Below, one piece after another: positions 8,854 to 17,601 of a stretch of DNA of 47,715 nucleotides. The translations under genes and the position numbers were made by a program. The notes under the pieces are model-generated. The model was not told the origin of the DNA. It did no database searches and was given only the letters and a program-made list of their open reading frames with translations. Every line of letters begins with the position of its first letter. The stretch's first letter is position 1. This stretch comes from Candidatus Saccharibacteria bacterium UBA669. GTDB taxonomy: Bacteria; Patescibacteriota; Saccharimonadia; Saccharimonadales; Saccharimonadaceae. The stretch lies in the NCBI GenBank assembly GCA_002299795.1, contig DBNP01000005.1, positions 1 to 47,715 on the forward strand, in the 5' to 3' direction.

Positions 8854-10334
8854 TTGGTATACGACCAGATAGTGCCAGACGCAGTATCGCGCACCGTGAT
8901 GCCCTGTGCCGCGAGAACATCGCGAAGCTTGTCTGACTTTGCCCAGTCTTTGGCGTCGCGAGCACGCTGTCGCTCCAAAATTACTCGCTTGGCATCATCG
9001 CTAATATCGGGCGTATGGGCGAGAAGTTGTAGCCCTAGATAACTATCAATAGCTTCGAGGAAACGCACGAGTCCATGCTGATGGATACTCTCAAGGGGTA
9101 TCGCATCAAGACGAGCAAATGATTCATCAATGATCTTGAGCGCCTCAGGTGTATTAAGATTGTTCATCAACGCCTCATGCATCGCATCGCTGCTTGTCGT
9201 GAAGGACGCGGCATCGTCATCGTCTGACTTCGACGCATCGCTAGCGCTGCCATCGTGTGTTTGATGGCGTAGTGCGGCGTAGTTACGCCAGTTTGCTAAG
9301 CGCCGCGCCGCTGCAGTTAGGTTGTCGAAAGTAAAATTACCTTCATTGGTGTACTGACTTTGCAGAATAAACATACGCAGATCCATCGGCCCGAAGCCAC
9401 GCTGTGCGAGGTCTTGGAGTGTGTAGCCATTGCCGAGGCTCTTACTCACCTTGCCGCCGTCGATTTTGAGGTGGTTATTGTGCACCCAGTAGCGGGCAAA
9501 TTGCTGTCCGCTCGCGGCCTCACTTTGCGCAATTTCATTGGTATGGTGAACGGGAATGTGATCAATGCCTCCTGTATGGATATCGATAGTCGGTCCAAGA
9601 ATACTCATGGCCATAGCTGAGCATTCCAGGTGCCAGCCAGGAAATCCCATGACGGCACTGTTGCTGCCCTCGTCAGCAGTCACTGGTAGTTCTAGCAGGT
9701 CACCTGGTGTCTCCCACTGCATGTCACGAGTCTCGCCGTCTGGGGTAAATTTCCAAAGCGCAAAGTCCCACGGCTGACGCTTTTCGGCGTCTTCTTCAAC
9801 GCGGGCACCTGCTTTCTGTGCCTCGAGATCAAGGTGGGCGAAGTCGGCATAGCTTGGAAATTTGCTTGTATCAAAGTAGATGCCACCAGTTCTTTGGTAT
9901 GTGTAGCCTTTTTCTTTTAGTATACGAACAAGGTCGAGTTGCTGTGGAATAAAATCAGTCGCCTTGACGACGTGCTCTGGCACAATCATGCCAAGTTTTT
10001 CCATGCCGTTCATGAAATCTTCAGCGTAAAATTCAGCAATTTCCCATGCTGTCTTTCCCTCGCGTCTGGCGCCTTTTTCCAGCTTGTCTTCCCCTTCGTC
10101 CGCGTCGCTCACGAGGTGGCCTACGTCGGTGATATTCATGACTCGCTCAACGGTATGGTCGCTTGCGAGCAGTGCGCGCACCAAAATATCCCAGTAGACA
10201 AATGATGTCCAGTTGCCAACATGTGGATGGTCGTAGACCGTTGGGCCGCAGGTATAGAGTGTGATCTTGCTGTCCGCAGTCGGTGCAACGTCCTCAATCT
10301 TTCGAGTCAGTGTGTTATACAGACGTAGTGCCAT
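8850..10334 (-). CDS. cysS: Cysteinyl-tRNA synthetase
   Basis: A 494-residue class I synthetase charging tRNA-Cys. YTCGPTVYDHPHVGN holds the first zinc ligand (C29) and the HIGH-type motif (HVGN, 38-41). GWHLECSAMA supplies the next zinc Cys, IDHIPVHHTNEIAQSEA the His/Glu ligands, and KVSKSLGN the KMSKS loop. Length is normal for the family and all zinc-site residues are present. The ATG at 10334 is preceded by AAAGGT, and the gene start overlaps the end of the DHH gene by 20 nt, so the two form a coupled minus-strand pair. Confidence 0.96.
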   Translation of the reverse strand: MALRLYNTLTRKIEDVAPTADSKITLYTCGPTVYDHPHVGNWTSFVYWDILVRALLASDHTVERVMNITDVGHLVSDADEGEDKLEKGARREGKTAWEIAEFYAEDFMNGMEKLGMIVPEHVVKATDFIPQQLDLVRILKEKGYTYQRTGGIYFDTSKFPSYADFAHLDLEAQKAGARVEEDAEKRQPWDFALWKFTPDGETRDMQWETPGDLLELPVTADEGSNSAVMGFPGWHLECSAMAMSILGPTIDIHTGGIDHIPVHHTNEIAQSEAASGQQFARYWVHNNHLKIDGGKVSKSLGNGYTLQDLAQRGFGPMDLRMFILQSQYTNEGNFTFDNLTAAARRLANWRNYAALRHQTHDGSASDASKSDDDDAASFTTSSDAMHEALMNNLNTPEALKIIDESFARLDAIPLESIHQHGLVRFLEAIDSYLGLQLLAHTPDISDDAKRVILERQRARDAKDWAKSDKLRDVLAAQGITVRDTASGTIWSYTN

Positions 10335-11331
10335 GATGTACCTTTAGTGCTTTATCAGTTGCCTCGAGTAGTTCGCGCAGTGCGGTCTCGTAATCGTCGT
10401 GAATTTTGAATCCAGCAGCATAGCTATGTCCACCGCCGCCAAAAAATCCGGCAATTTCGCTAGCAGTCGGCGTATTGCAGCGCAGCTTGCCTGTCAGTTT
10501 GCCATCGGGATATGTTTTGATGGCACAGGCAACTTCGACACCCTCGACAAGCCGCATTTCATCGAGCACTAGTACGCTCGGGTTGTAGCGGTCGGAGTAC
10601 TCGGCGATATCTTCCCATGGAATGTGAACTGTGGCGAGCTTGCCATCAAGATGGTACTCGATGCGCTCAATCAGCCGCGCTTTGTAGGCTAGGATGTCGG
10701 CTGGCTTTTTCATAAATTCTCGGCGTCTCAGCTCGATCTCTGCTGGTACGGCGCCAGCCTTCACGAGGTCAGCGACGATTTGGTAGGTTGTTGCGGTTGT
10801 GGACTGTGTGGTCAGACCAAGAGTGTCGCTTGCAATCGAGATATACAGTTGCTCAGCAGCCGCAGCTGATACCTGCCAGTTGGCTACGCGGGCGAGCTCA
10901 TAGATCACCTCGCCGGTTGATGCTGCCGTGGCGCTCATCACAAACTCGTGTGTAAATGACAGATCGTTCATGCTGGCGTCCTCGTCATTTTCGCCGTGGT
11001 GGTCGAGCACGACCACTGGGTGGCTCTCAAGAAAGTGGCGGACGCCTGGTGTTGCAAGCGCTTTTTCGACAAGCGCTTCGGCCGCGGTATCAACGATAAT
11101 AGCCACGTCGGCATCGTAGGGAAAATCATTCACTACCCTATCGCCACCCTGTATGTAGCGGAGGTATTTCGGCATCGTAATGGCACAGTAGAGAGTGACT
11201 TTTTTATCCTGCTCGGCTAGTAATTCTTCAAGTGCCAGGGAGCTTGCCAGGCTATCGCCATCAGGATTTTCACCCTGAATGACGACGACATGCGTGGCCC
11301 TGGTAATGATTTCGAGTGCTTTTTCGTACAT
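10315..11331 (-). CDS. DHH family phosphoesterase (NrnA-like nanoRNase/pAp phosphatase)
   Basis: A 338-residue cytosolic enzyme. It has the motif-I block GENPDGDSLAS (about 20-30), the motif-II Asp in IIVDTAA, the DHHG motif at 110-113 and the C-terminal DHHA1 motif GGGHSYAAGF. Relatives hydrolyse short oligonucleotides, pAp or cyclic dinucleotide breakdown products. Motif I normally starts with His (H-x-N-P-D-G-D), which helps bind manganese; here that position is Gly. The start at 11331 is chosen over an upstream in-frame codon because a minus-strand TATACT lies 7 nt before it, as in other leaderless genes here. It is followed by cysS with overlap. Confidence 0.85.
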   Translation of the reverse strand: MYEKALEIITRATHVVVIQGENPDGDSLASSLALEELLAEQDKKVTLYCAITMPKYLRYIQGGDRVVNDFPYDADVAIIVDTAAEALVEKALATPGVRHFLESHPVVVLDHHGENDEDASMNDLSFTHEFVMSATAASTGEVIYELARVANWQVSAAAAEQLYISIASDTLGLTTQSTTATTYQIVADLVKAGAVPAEIELRRREFMKKPADILAYKARLIERIEYHLDGKLATVHIPWEDIAEYSDRYNPSVLVLDEMRLVEGVEVACAIKTYPDGKLTGKLRCNTPTASEIAGFFGGGGHSYAAGFKIHDDYETALRELLEATDKALKVHHGTTSV

Positions 11332-11452
11332 AAGCACTAGTATAGCATATCTGTTAGGCTTGACGAAATGAAGCAATAGGAGTCTAATATATTGTAGAGG
11401 GTAACGACCGAATCACGAGTTTGGATAGGAGCTGATGACAGGTGAGCTACTC

Positions 11453-11737
11453 ATGACTCAGCGTGCTCGACGTACACGGGTTACGAGACCTGTTGTGAAC
11501 CAAGCGCCTGGCTATAGCCGCGCCCGGTTCACCATCGAGAAGGCCTACGATGCGCTAGCCCTTGCGCCGTGGCGCGGAGTGGATCGACGGCGGTTCTATG
11601 CCGCACTGCGCAAAGCGCGCCTGGCCGACCAAGGCCATGAGCACGAGTACGGCTACGGCTCAGACCCGTTTCTGGGCGACCTGCTGTCGGACCTGGCGTA
11701 CGAAAACGTTCGCATGTGGCTTCGCGCCGCGCCCTAA
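11453..11737 (+). CDS. Small basic protein, unknown
   Basis: A 94-residue protein rich in arginine and alanine (MTQRARRTRVTRPVV, then ALAPWRGVDRRRFYAALRKARLADQ), with an acidic stretch and a C-terminal YENVRMWLRAAP. No family is recognised; the basic N-terminus could contact nucleic acid. The start at 11453 has AGGTGAG six nt upstream. An in-frame ATG at 11435 has AGGAG only 3 nt away, too close to be effective. The gene is visibly GC-rich and is followed within 8 nt by a perfect terminator, like the other small SD-led genes in this window. Confidence 0.6.
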   Translation: MTQRARRTRVTRPVVNQAPGYSRARFTIEKAYDALALAPWRGVDRRRFYAALRKARLADQGHEHEYGYGSDPFLGDLLSDLAYENVRMWLRAAP

Positions 11738-11744
11738 CACCACC

Positions 11745-11768
11745 AGCCTCCTACCAAGGAGGCTTTTT
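11745..11768 (+). terminator. Rho-independent terminator
   Basis: Perfect 8-bp stem AGCCTCCT/AGGAGGCT with loop ACCA, followed by a T run. It ends transcription of the small plus-strand gene at 11453-11737 just before the convergent recR. Confidence 0.9.
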
Positions 11769-11775
11769 CAATTGG

Positions 11776-12390
11776 CTACAGTGTGCGACGGCCTTCGAGC
11801 GCATGGCTCAGTGTGATCTGGTCGGCATACTCAAGGTCGACACCAACTGGTATGCCGCGTGCAAGTCGTGTCAGCTTGGTCGTCAGCTTGGCCTGCTCAA
11901 TCTGACGCTGAATAAAGAGCGCGGTTGACTCGCCCTCAACGCTCGCATTGGTGGCAATAATAACCTCCGTCACTTCATCAGACCGTATACGCGCAATGAG
12001 CTCCGGGATATGGAGCTGTTCTGGGCCGACACCATCGATGGGGCTGATAGCGCCACCAAGCACGTGGTAAGTACCCGAGTATTGGCCGGTGCGTTCGAGC
12101 GCTACGATATCAAGCGGCTCTTCGACGACGGCGATCAGCTGCTTGTTGCGTGTGTTGTCGCTGTAAAGCGGAGACACGTCCATATCGGGATCGATAAGCG
12201 CGAATGTGACTGGGCAGACATGCACACCCTGGTGCAGGCTGGCAATCGCCTGGGCCAGCCCGCTCGCGGTTCGCTCCTCAGCACGCAGCAAGTAATACGC
12301 ATAGCGCTCGGCGGTACGCGCTCCAACGCCAGGTAGCCGACCAAGCTCGTCAATAACAGCAAGCAAAGCTTTAGGAAGTAATTGATTCAT
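11776..12390 (-). CDS. recR: Recombination mediator RecR, zinc finger degenerate
   Basis: A 204-residue protein with the RecR order. A helix-hairpin-helix (LGRLPGVGARTAERYAYYLL, about 16-36) comes first. The region where the C4 zinc finger should be (57-80) follows, then the Toprim domain (LIAVVEEPLDIVALERTG, YHVLGGAISPIDGVGPEQL) and the C-terminal TRLARGIPVGVDLEYADQITL. RecR loads RecA at gaps with RecO/RecF. Only one of the four zinc cysteines remains (C59 in HVCPVTF); the others are replaced, in keeping with the absence of a C4 site. It lies 20 nt downstream of ybaB, the usual neighbour. Confidence 0.93.
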   Translation of the reverse strand: MNQLLPKALLAVIDELGRLPGVGARTAERYAYYLLRAEERTASGLAQAIASLHQGVHVCPVTFALIDPDMDVSPLYSDNTRNKQLIAVVEEPLDIVALERTGQYSGTYHVLGGAISPIDGVGPEQLHIPELIARIRSDEVTEVIIATNASVEGESTALFIQRQIEQAKLTTKLTRLARGIPVGVDLEYADQITLSHALEGRRTL

Positions 12391-12410
12391 GCAGTGAGAG
12401 AGGCTACGGG

Positions 12411-12701
12411 CTAGAAGCCGAGTTTGCCGAGTCCGCCCATGAGAGGCTTCATTTTTTCTGCAGCGATTTCCTGAGCCTTTGCCATGCCGTCGCGGATAGC
12501 GATTTCAAGCCAGTGCTCGAGCTCGTGAATATCCTCAAGGTCGACATATTGAGGGTCAATTTTTATACTCTTTACTTTGAGCTCACCAGTTATCTGCACG
12601 ACGACTGCACCGTCCCCCGCCTCAACTTCAACGATTTCGTTGGCGAGCGCTTTTTGGGCTTTTCGTAGGTCGTTTAGCATTTTCATTTGATCAAGTGCCA
12701 T
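12411..12701 (-). CDS. YbaB/EbfC family nucleoid-associated protein
   Basis: A 96-residue protein of the YbaB/EbfC family. An N-terminal helix (MALDQMKMLNDLRKAQKAL) leads into a central sheet (EVEAGDGAVVVQITGELKVKSIKIDP), a helical segment, and the C-terminal GLGKLGF tail. Family members are dimeric DNA-binding proteins. A strong GGAGGA Shine-Dalgarno precedes the ATG by 9 nt. Its position just upstream of recR matches the dnaX-ybaB-recR cluster of many bacteria, although dnaX is here separated by dnaB and a glycosyltransferase. Confidence 0.92.
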   Translation of the reverse strand: MALDQMKMLNDLRKAQKALANEIVEVEAGDGAVVVQITGELKVKSIKIDPQYVDLEDIHELEHWLEIAIRDGMAKAQEIAAEKMKPLMGGLGKLGF

Positions 12702-12739
12702 TACACTATTCCTCCGTCATTACTACTCGTCATTATACG

Positions 12740-14200
12740 CTATGTTGCCGGTGTTTTATAGATATAAAAGCGATCACTATCGTTTGACATACGATTGGTA
12801 ATGATTTGTGTGACCTCACCAGCTGGTTTCGATGAATGATAAAAATCGTGGCTCACAATGGTTAACTGCTTGCCGGGGCTATACGTCGTTGTGACAGTAA
12901 ACCGTGTATCGTAGTAGGCCATCATGGCATAAAACGGTAGTTCTTTCGGAGTGACAACGAGTAGTGTAGTCTTGGCGCTTGGCTGGTTTTTCTCAAATAT
13001 TTGTTGAAGCTGGCGCGTGTCGGTGCTGTAGTGCGAGAGAACCTGCCCGCTGTACAGGTAGTTGCCGGTAAACCTCACGACGCCCGAATACACAATACCG
13101 AGCACTATGGCCGAGAGTGGCAAGAGTCCGGCGATGCGCGCGTAGGGGTTGCGAGGGAAAAGCCGATACCAGTCGGTGATGAGCGTGGCGATACCAAGCG
13201 CAATCATCAGGCAGGCCAGCGGGAACAGGTTGTAGAGACGCTCTGGGTTGAGCAGCACGAGCGGTGCCATGACAAGTCCAAGCATCAGGGTGATATAGCT
13301 ACGCGCCGTGTATTTGTAGGTGATGAGTTTATATACTCCGACGGCGATGAGCAGGAAGAGGCCGAGCGAGTATGCTGGCCGCATAACGTAGCTTGTCGGC
13401 TCTGCGGCAAATCCAAATAGGTTGAGCACGATTTCAGTTAGGTTTTTCATGAGATGAACTTCGCCGGTAGGAAGGCCGAGTAACGTGAGTAGCACTTTGC
13501 TATCGATGGTTGTGGCGTAAATAAGAGGCGTGAGTGATACGAGCGCTAGGCCAATGCCAATCCATAAGCGCGGGCGCGAAAAGCGGAGGATTGTATAGCG
13601 GATATGCGGATGAAAAAATGTGGTTGTTAGCACAGCGATAACCAAATAGATACCAAGAGGAGTATAGACCGCAGTCGCCATCAGCACGCCAGTAAGAACT
13701 TTCCATAGTGTACCGAATGCCTTGTTGCGCGTCACGTAGGTGGCGGCAAATAGCAGCCAGATCATGATGAAACTAAAGGCAATGTGCGAAGTACCATCCT
13801 GCAGCAGGAACAGGAACTGGCTTGAAGTTACTGCGGTGATGGTGGCAATAACCGCGACATTACGTCGAAACCAAGTGCGCACGAGTAGGAAGATGCCAAT
13901 TGTCGTGAGTACGCCTAGTATGACCGATGGAAGCTTGATACCAAGTATCGTCACACCAAATACTGTCATAGTGGCACGCTGCAGAATATGATACGGCAAG
14001 TCAATGACCATGCGCGGTTCAAGCGCTTCGACTGACAGTGCGCCACTTTGTAGAGCAGCGTCAATCTCTCCCTGCCTTAGCGCACCGGGAACATGAAAGC
14101 TAACTAGGTAAAATATTGCGCTTACAGAAGCAATTAAAAAGACGTATCCAATGATATACCGCCAACGGTAGAGTGCATAATCAGTGACCTGCTTTAGCAT
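12740..14200 (-). CDS. GT-C-like membrane glycosyltransferase (PMT/GT39-type)
   Basis: A 486-residue protein with about ten to twelve hydrophobic helices. Its layout resembles bacterial PMT_2/ArnT-like glycosyltransferases: an early periplasmic loop with acidic residues (GALRQGEIDAALQSG), the block KLPSVILGVLTTIGIFLLVR, and a C-terminal soluble region of about 110 residues. Such enzymes use polyprenyl-phosphate sugars on the outer face of the membrane; acceptor and sugar are unknown. A minus-strand TATAAT at 14212-14217 lies 11 nt before the ATG with no Shine-Dalgarno. It lies inside the replication gene run without an evident functional link. Confidence 0.7.
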   Translation of the reverse strand: MLKQVTDYALYRWRYIIGYVFLIASVSAIFYLVSFHVPGALRQGEIDAALQSGALSVEALEPRMVIDLPYHILQRATMTVFGVTILGIKLPSVILGVLTTIGIFLLVRTWFRRNVAVIATITAVTSSQFLFLLQDGTSHIAFSFIMIWLLFAATYVTRNKAFGTLWKVLTGVLMATAVYTPLGIYLVIAVLTTTFFHPHIRYTILRFSRPRLWIGIGLALVSLTPLIYATTIDSKVLLTLLGLPTGEVHLMKNLTEIVLNLFGFAAEPTSYVMRPAYSLGLFLLIAVGVYKLITYKYTARSYITLMLGLVMAPLVLLNPERLYNLFPLACLMIALGIATLITDWYRLFPRNPYARIAGLLPLSAIVLGIVYSGVVRFTGNYLYSGQVLSHYSTDTRQLQQIFEKNQPSAKTTLLVVTPKELPFYAMMAYYDTRFTVTTTYSPGKQLTIVSHDFYHSSKPAGEVTQIITNRMSNDSDRFYIYKTPAT

Positions 14201-14253
14201 AACTAGTAGATATTATACCATGCCGCTATCAAGCTCATGCCTATTATGATGCT

Positions 14254-15606
14254 CTACTCGCGTCGTTTGTCGAGTGACATAAACCGTAGTCGCTCAGGGT
14301 GGAAGTAGAGCTGCACTTTGCCGACGGGCCCGTTTCGGTGCTTGGCGATGATAAGATCAGTGATGTTCTGTACCTCTGGGTTGTCAGGCTCATAGTAGCC
14401 CGGTCGATAAATAAAGCTCACGATATCGGCATCCTGCTCGATGCTTCCTGATTCACGCAGGTCAGACAGCTGTGGAATCGGTGGGTTGCGACTCTCGACC
14501 AGACGGCTAAGCTGACTGAGCGCGATCAGTGGCACGTTGAGCTCGCGCGCAATGAGCTTGAGGCCACGGCTAATCTCGCTCACCTCCTGGACGCGGTTTC
14601 CCTTGTAGTCACCGGTTGATTGCATAAGCTGTAGGTAGTCAACGACAATCAGCCCAAGTGGCTGGTCGTGGGCAGCGCGGCGCGCTTTGGTGCGCATTTC
14701 CAGCACACTGAGGCCCGGCGTATCGTCGATAAAGATTGGTGCTTCGGCCATCTCCCCCATCGCTTCACTAATTTTGCTGAAATCATCATCACTTAGGTTG
14801 CCGGTACGAATATTCCAGCTATCAACCCCGCTGGCATCGGCTAGCATACGATCAATAAGCTGCTCTTTGCTCATCTCGAGGCTAAAAAACAGCACCGGTA
14901 GCTTGGCGATAGTCGCCACGTTGTATGCGAGGTTGGTTACGAGCGTGGTCTTACCCATCGCTGGGCGGGCGGCAAGGATAATAAGGTCACTGCGCTGCAA
15001 GCCAGCGGTCATGTTGTCGAGGTCTCGGTAGCCGGTGCGGATACCGCGCAGAGTGCCCTTGTTGCGATGGAGCTCTTCGATACGGTCAAAGCTCTCTGTC
15101 AAAATACTTTCAATACTGACAAGGTCTTGCTTGAGTGACTGATCACTGACGCTAAATAGCTCAGCCTCGGCCTTTTCGAGTAGCTCCTGAGTCGTAGTGT
15201 CTTCATCGAAGCCCATTTCACTAATCTCGGCGCTGGCGCGAATTAGCCGTCGACGCACGGCTTTTTGCTGAACCAGCTCGGCGTATGCTCGAGCGTTTGC
15301 GGCAGTCGGCACGTAGTTTGTTAGCTCGGTCAGGTAAGCGCTGCCACCAACTGTTTCAAGATCATCTTTCTTTTTCAGCTCCTCAGATAGCGTCAGTAGG
15401 TCAACCGGTTTGTGGCGCTCATATAGTCGCATCATTCCAGCAAAGATCAGTCCATGGCGTTTGTCATAAAAATCCTTTGCACTAACAAGTTCACTGGCAT
15501 CGGCCAGCACTTCTTCGTCAATCAATACTGCGCCAAGCAGACTCATTTCGGCATCAAGTGACTGCGGAGGAATCTTGCCTGCGCTAACTTGCTTTTTCTC
15601 GGCCAT
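14254..15606 (-). CDS. dnaB: Replicative DNA helicase DnaB
   Basis: A 450-residue hexameric helicase that unwinds DNA at the fork. The N-terminal DnaB domain (PPQSLDAEMSLLGAVLIDEE) is followed by the linker and the RecA-like C-terminal domain. That domain has Walker A ARPAMGKTT (about 213-221), Walker B LIVVDYLQLMQ and the arginine-finger region SQLSRLVESR...LSDLRESGSIEQDADIV. Length is standard and there is no intein. Its ATG overlaps the dnaX stop as TAATG, so the two are translationally coupled. Confidence 0.96.
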   Translation of the reverse strand: MAEKKQVSAGKIPPQSLDAEMSLLGAVLIDEEVLADASELVSAKDFYDKRHGLIFAGMMRLYERHKPVDLLTLSEELKKKDDLETVGGSAYLTELTNYVPTAANARAYAELVQQKAVRRRLIRASAEISEMGFDEDTTTQELLEKAEAELFSVSDQSLKQDLVSIESILTESFDRIEELHRNKGTLRGIRTGYRDLDNMTAGLQRSDLIILAARPAMGKTTLVTNLAYNVATIAKLPVLFFSLEMSKEQLIDRMLADASGVDSWNIRTGNLSDDDFSKISEAMGEMAEAPIFIDDTPGLSVLEMRTKARRAAHDQPLGLIVVDYLQLMQSTGDYKGNRVQEVSEISRGLKLIARELNVPLIALSQLSRLVESRNPPIPQLSDLRESGSIEQDADIVSFIYRPGYYEPDNPEVQNITDLIIAKHRNGPVGKVQLYFHPERLRFMSLDKRRE

Positions 15607-16982
15607 TACAACGACACCTCTTCTCCACCACCCATAATATCAAGAACAGCCGCTGTTGTGCTATCGCTGGCCGGCTTTGGCTCGGCAAGCACCGTCACCT
15701 CAGTGTCATTGACGCCAAGTTGCTGCAGGCAAGAGGCTATACTGCTCATTGACTTTTCAAGCTGTTTTTTGGCAAATGGTTTGCCGGCATAGATGACCAA
15801 ATGCCCCGGGCTGTAGTGATAGCCGCATTTAGACAGCATTGTGCTAGCCCCCATCGAATCAGCTTTGAGTGCTATCAAAAAATCTTGCCAAGGGAACTCG
15901 GCCTCCTCTTGTATCGGAGCGACTGGTGTGGGAACTGGCGGTACGGCGGGTGCTGCCTGAGCGGCCTTTGCTGGCTTGACGACGGGTGGTTTAGGCGCGG
16001 CAACGGGCTTACTGGCAGGCTGGGCTGCGGTGGGTGGTGGCGTCGACATACGACTGCCAAGTGCGGTTAAGAGTTTGATGTGCGGCCACGCACTTCGGGG
16101 TATTTCGAGTAGCCTATCAAGCAGCGGCAGTAGCTGTGGCTCTGTTGCAATGCGGGTGCGAATAGTGCGAATCAACTGCTCGGCAAGTGTTGCGGCGGGC
16201 GTACCGCGCTGCTCGTTGTCATCAATGAGCTGTACTAGCGTGGCGAGGTCATTGGCTTGATATGCATCAAGAATGCGCTCGACGGTATCGGTGTCGGCGA
16301 GCCCCAAGACTCGTTCGATCAGATCTGGGCTGATTGTATCATCACTAATGTTTTGCAGCTGGTCTAGCAGGCTAATGCTGTCGCGAAAACTGCCGCGTCC
16401 ATGGTGTGCGATGAGCGCGAGCGATTCATCACTGATCGCGATATGCTCGGCGTCGGCAATGGTGCGTAGGTGACGCGCGGCATCTTGCTCAGTGATGGCG
16501 CGGAAGTTGAATCGCTGAACCCGGCTAATAATCGTGGGCGGCAGCTTGTCGACATCGGTTGTAGCTAGGATAAATACCACATGCTCGGGCGGCTCCTCGA
16601 GAGTTTTGAGCAGCGCGTTGAATGCTTGTTTGGACAGCATATGCACCTCGTCGATAATGTAGATTTTTTTGCGAGCACTCGTGGGCGCAATTTGCACCTT
16701 GTCGCGTAGGTCGCGAATGTCATCAACCCCGTTGTTGCTTGCCGCATCGATCTCAACGATATCAAGATGAATCGACTCGTCGGTATAGGGTAATTTGTTT
16801 ATTTCGTGTGCCAATATGCGCGCAATGCTAGTCTTGCCAACACCGCGTGGGCCGGTCAGCAAGTAGGCATGTGCAACTTTGTCGGCGCTAATGGCTCGCT
16901 GCAGTAGATCGGTAATGTGTGACTGCCCGACGATCTCGTCGAGCGATTTACTCCGATATTTGCGGTATAGCGCCTGCCCCAT
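15606..16982 (-). CDS. dnaX: DNA polymerase III subunit gamma/tau, lacking the zinc module
   Basis: A 458-residue clamp-loader ATPase. It has Walker A GPRGVGKTS (44-52), the block EIDAASNNGVDDIRDL, Walker B DEVH (111-114) and the sensor region FILATTD. The usual SRC motif reads SRVQRF. Between Walker A and EIDAAS, where most DnaX proteins carry a four-Cys zinc module, there are only about 25 residues and no cysteines. A proline/alanine-rich linker and a short C-terminal domain follow. The start at 16982 is chosen because TATAAT (16990-16995) lies 7 nt upstream; the more upstream in-frame codons fall in or before the promoter. Confidence 0.94.
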   Translation of the reverse strand: MGQALYRKYRSKSLDEIVGQSHITDLLQRAISADKVAHAYLLTGPRGVGKTSIARILAHEINKLPYTDESIHLDIVEIDAASNNGVDDIRDLRDKVQIAPTSARKKIYIIDEVHMLSKQAFNALLKTLEEPPEHVVFILATTDVDKLPPTIISRVQRFNFRAITEQDAARHLRTIADAEHIAISDESLALIAHHGRGSFRDSISLLDQLQNISDDTISPDLIERVLGLADTDTVERILDAYQANDLATLVQLIDDNEQRGTPAATLAEQLIRTIRTRIATEPQLLPLLDRLLEIPRSAWPHIKLLTALGSRMSTPPPTAAQPASKPVAAPKPPVVKPAKAAQAAPAVPPVPTPVAPIQEEAEFPWQDFLIALKADSMGASTMLSKCGYHYSPGHLVIYAGKPFAKKQLEKSMSSIASCLQQLGVNDTEVTVLAEPKPASDSTTAAVLDIMGGGEEVSL

Positions 16983-17097
16983 TGCCCTCATTATATCGTT
17001 TTGCGCCGACAAATACTGTTGTCGAATTGGCTAAACAGTAAGCATTTTATATCACTAAGTTGCAGTATATGTAACTTTAATGTATGATACGAACAAT

Positions 17098-17580
17098 ATG
17101 TTTGAGTCACGAAAAGGTAAAAGAAAATTTGATGCATGCGCACTAAAACGTGTCGAGTATATTGAACAAGTAGGGGTCATTAGACAAGGAGTGAGAATAA
17201 GTATTCCGGTAAGCTCATTGCAAGTTGGAGAAGATGCCAATTCTAGCAAAGGCGTGAAACCCATACTTACCTGTCCCAAGCTCGACGAGCTTGGTCTATC
17301 TATTTATTCTGATAGGGAGCGAGAGCCCTATGGATATGGGGGAAAAACCAATGCACTAGAGAATATTCGTGCAATTGCTGGCAAAACAGTCTGTGCAAGC
17401 TGTGAACTTGCCGGTATGACGGCGACTCAGGTTGCCGATAGGCGGCGCGAAGTGGCTGAGGCAGAGGCACGCGCGCTGATTGCAGAAGCGAACCTGAACG
17501 CGCTTCAATCCAAAGTTGCTGCTGGTGATACCATCATCCAAGATTTACCTCCAGATGGTGGCTTGTATCCGCAGGTGTAG
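17098..17580 (+). CDS. Hypothetical protein with Cys-x-x-Cys and C-terminal helix
   Basis: About 160 residues, not recognised. It has a basic N-terminus (MFESRKGKRKFDACALKR), a middle with LTCPKLDELGL and TVCASCELAGMT (three cysteines spaced like a possible metal site), then a long alanine/glutamate-rich helix (RRREVAEAEARALIAEANLNALQ). A TATGAT at 17083-17088 is 9 nt before the chosen ATG, so the message may be leaderless. An in-frame ATG at 17080 overlaps that hexamer. Divergent from dnaX, and its stop lies 21 nt from the convergent tdk stop. Confidence 0.6.
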   Translation: MFESRKGKRKFDACALKRVEYIEQVGVIRQGVRISIPVSSLQVGEDANSSKGVKPILTCPKLDELGLSIYSDREREPYGYGGKTNALENIRAIAGKTVCASCELAGMTATQVADRRREVAEAEARALIAEANLNALQSKVAAGDTIIQDLPPDGGLYPQV

Positions 17581-17601
17581 CTTGTGCTTGCAACGCGAAC
17601 C

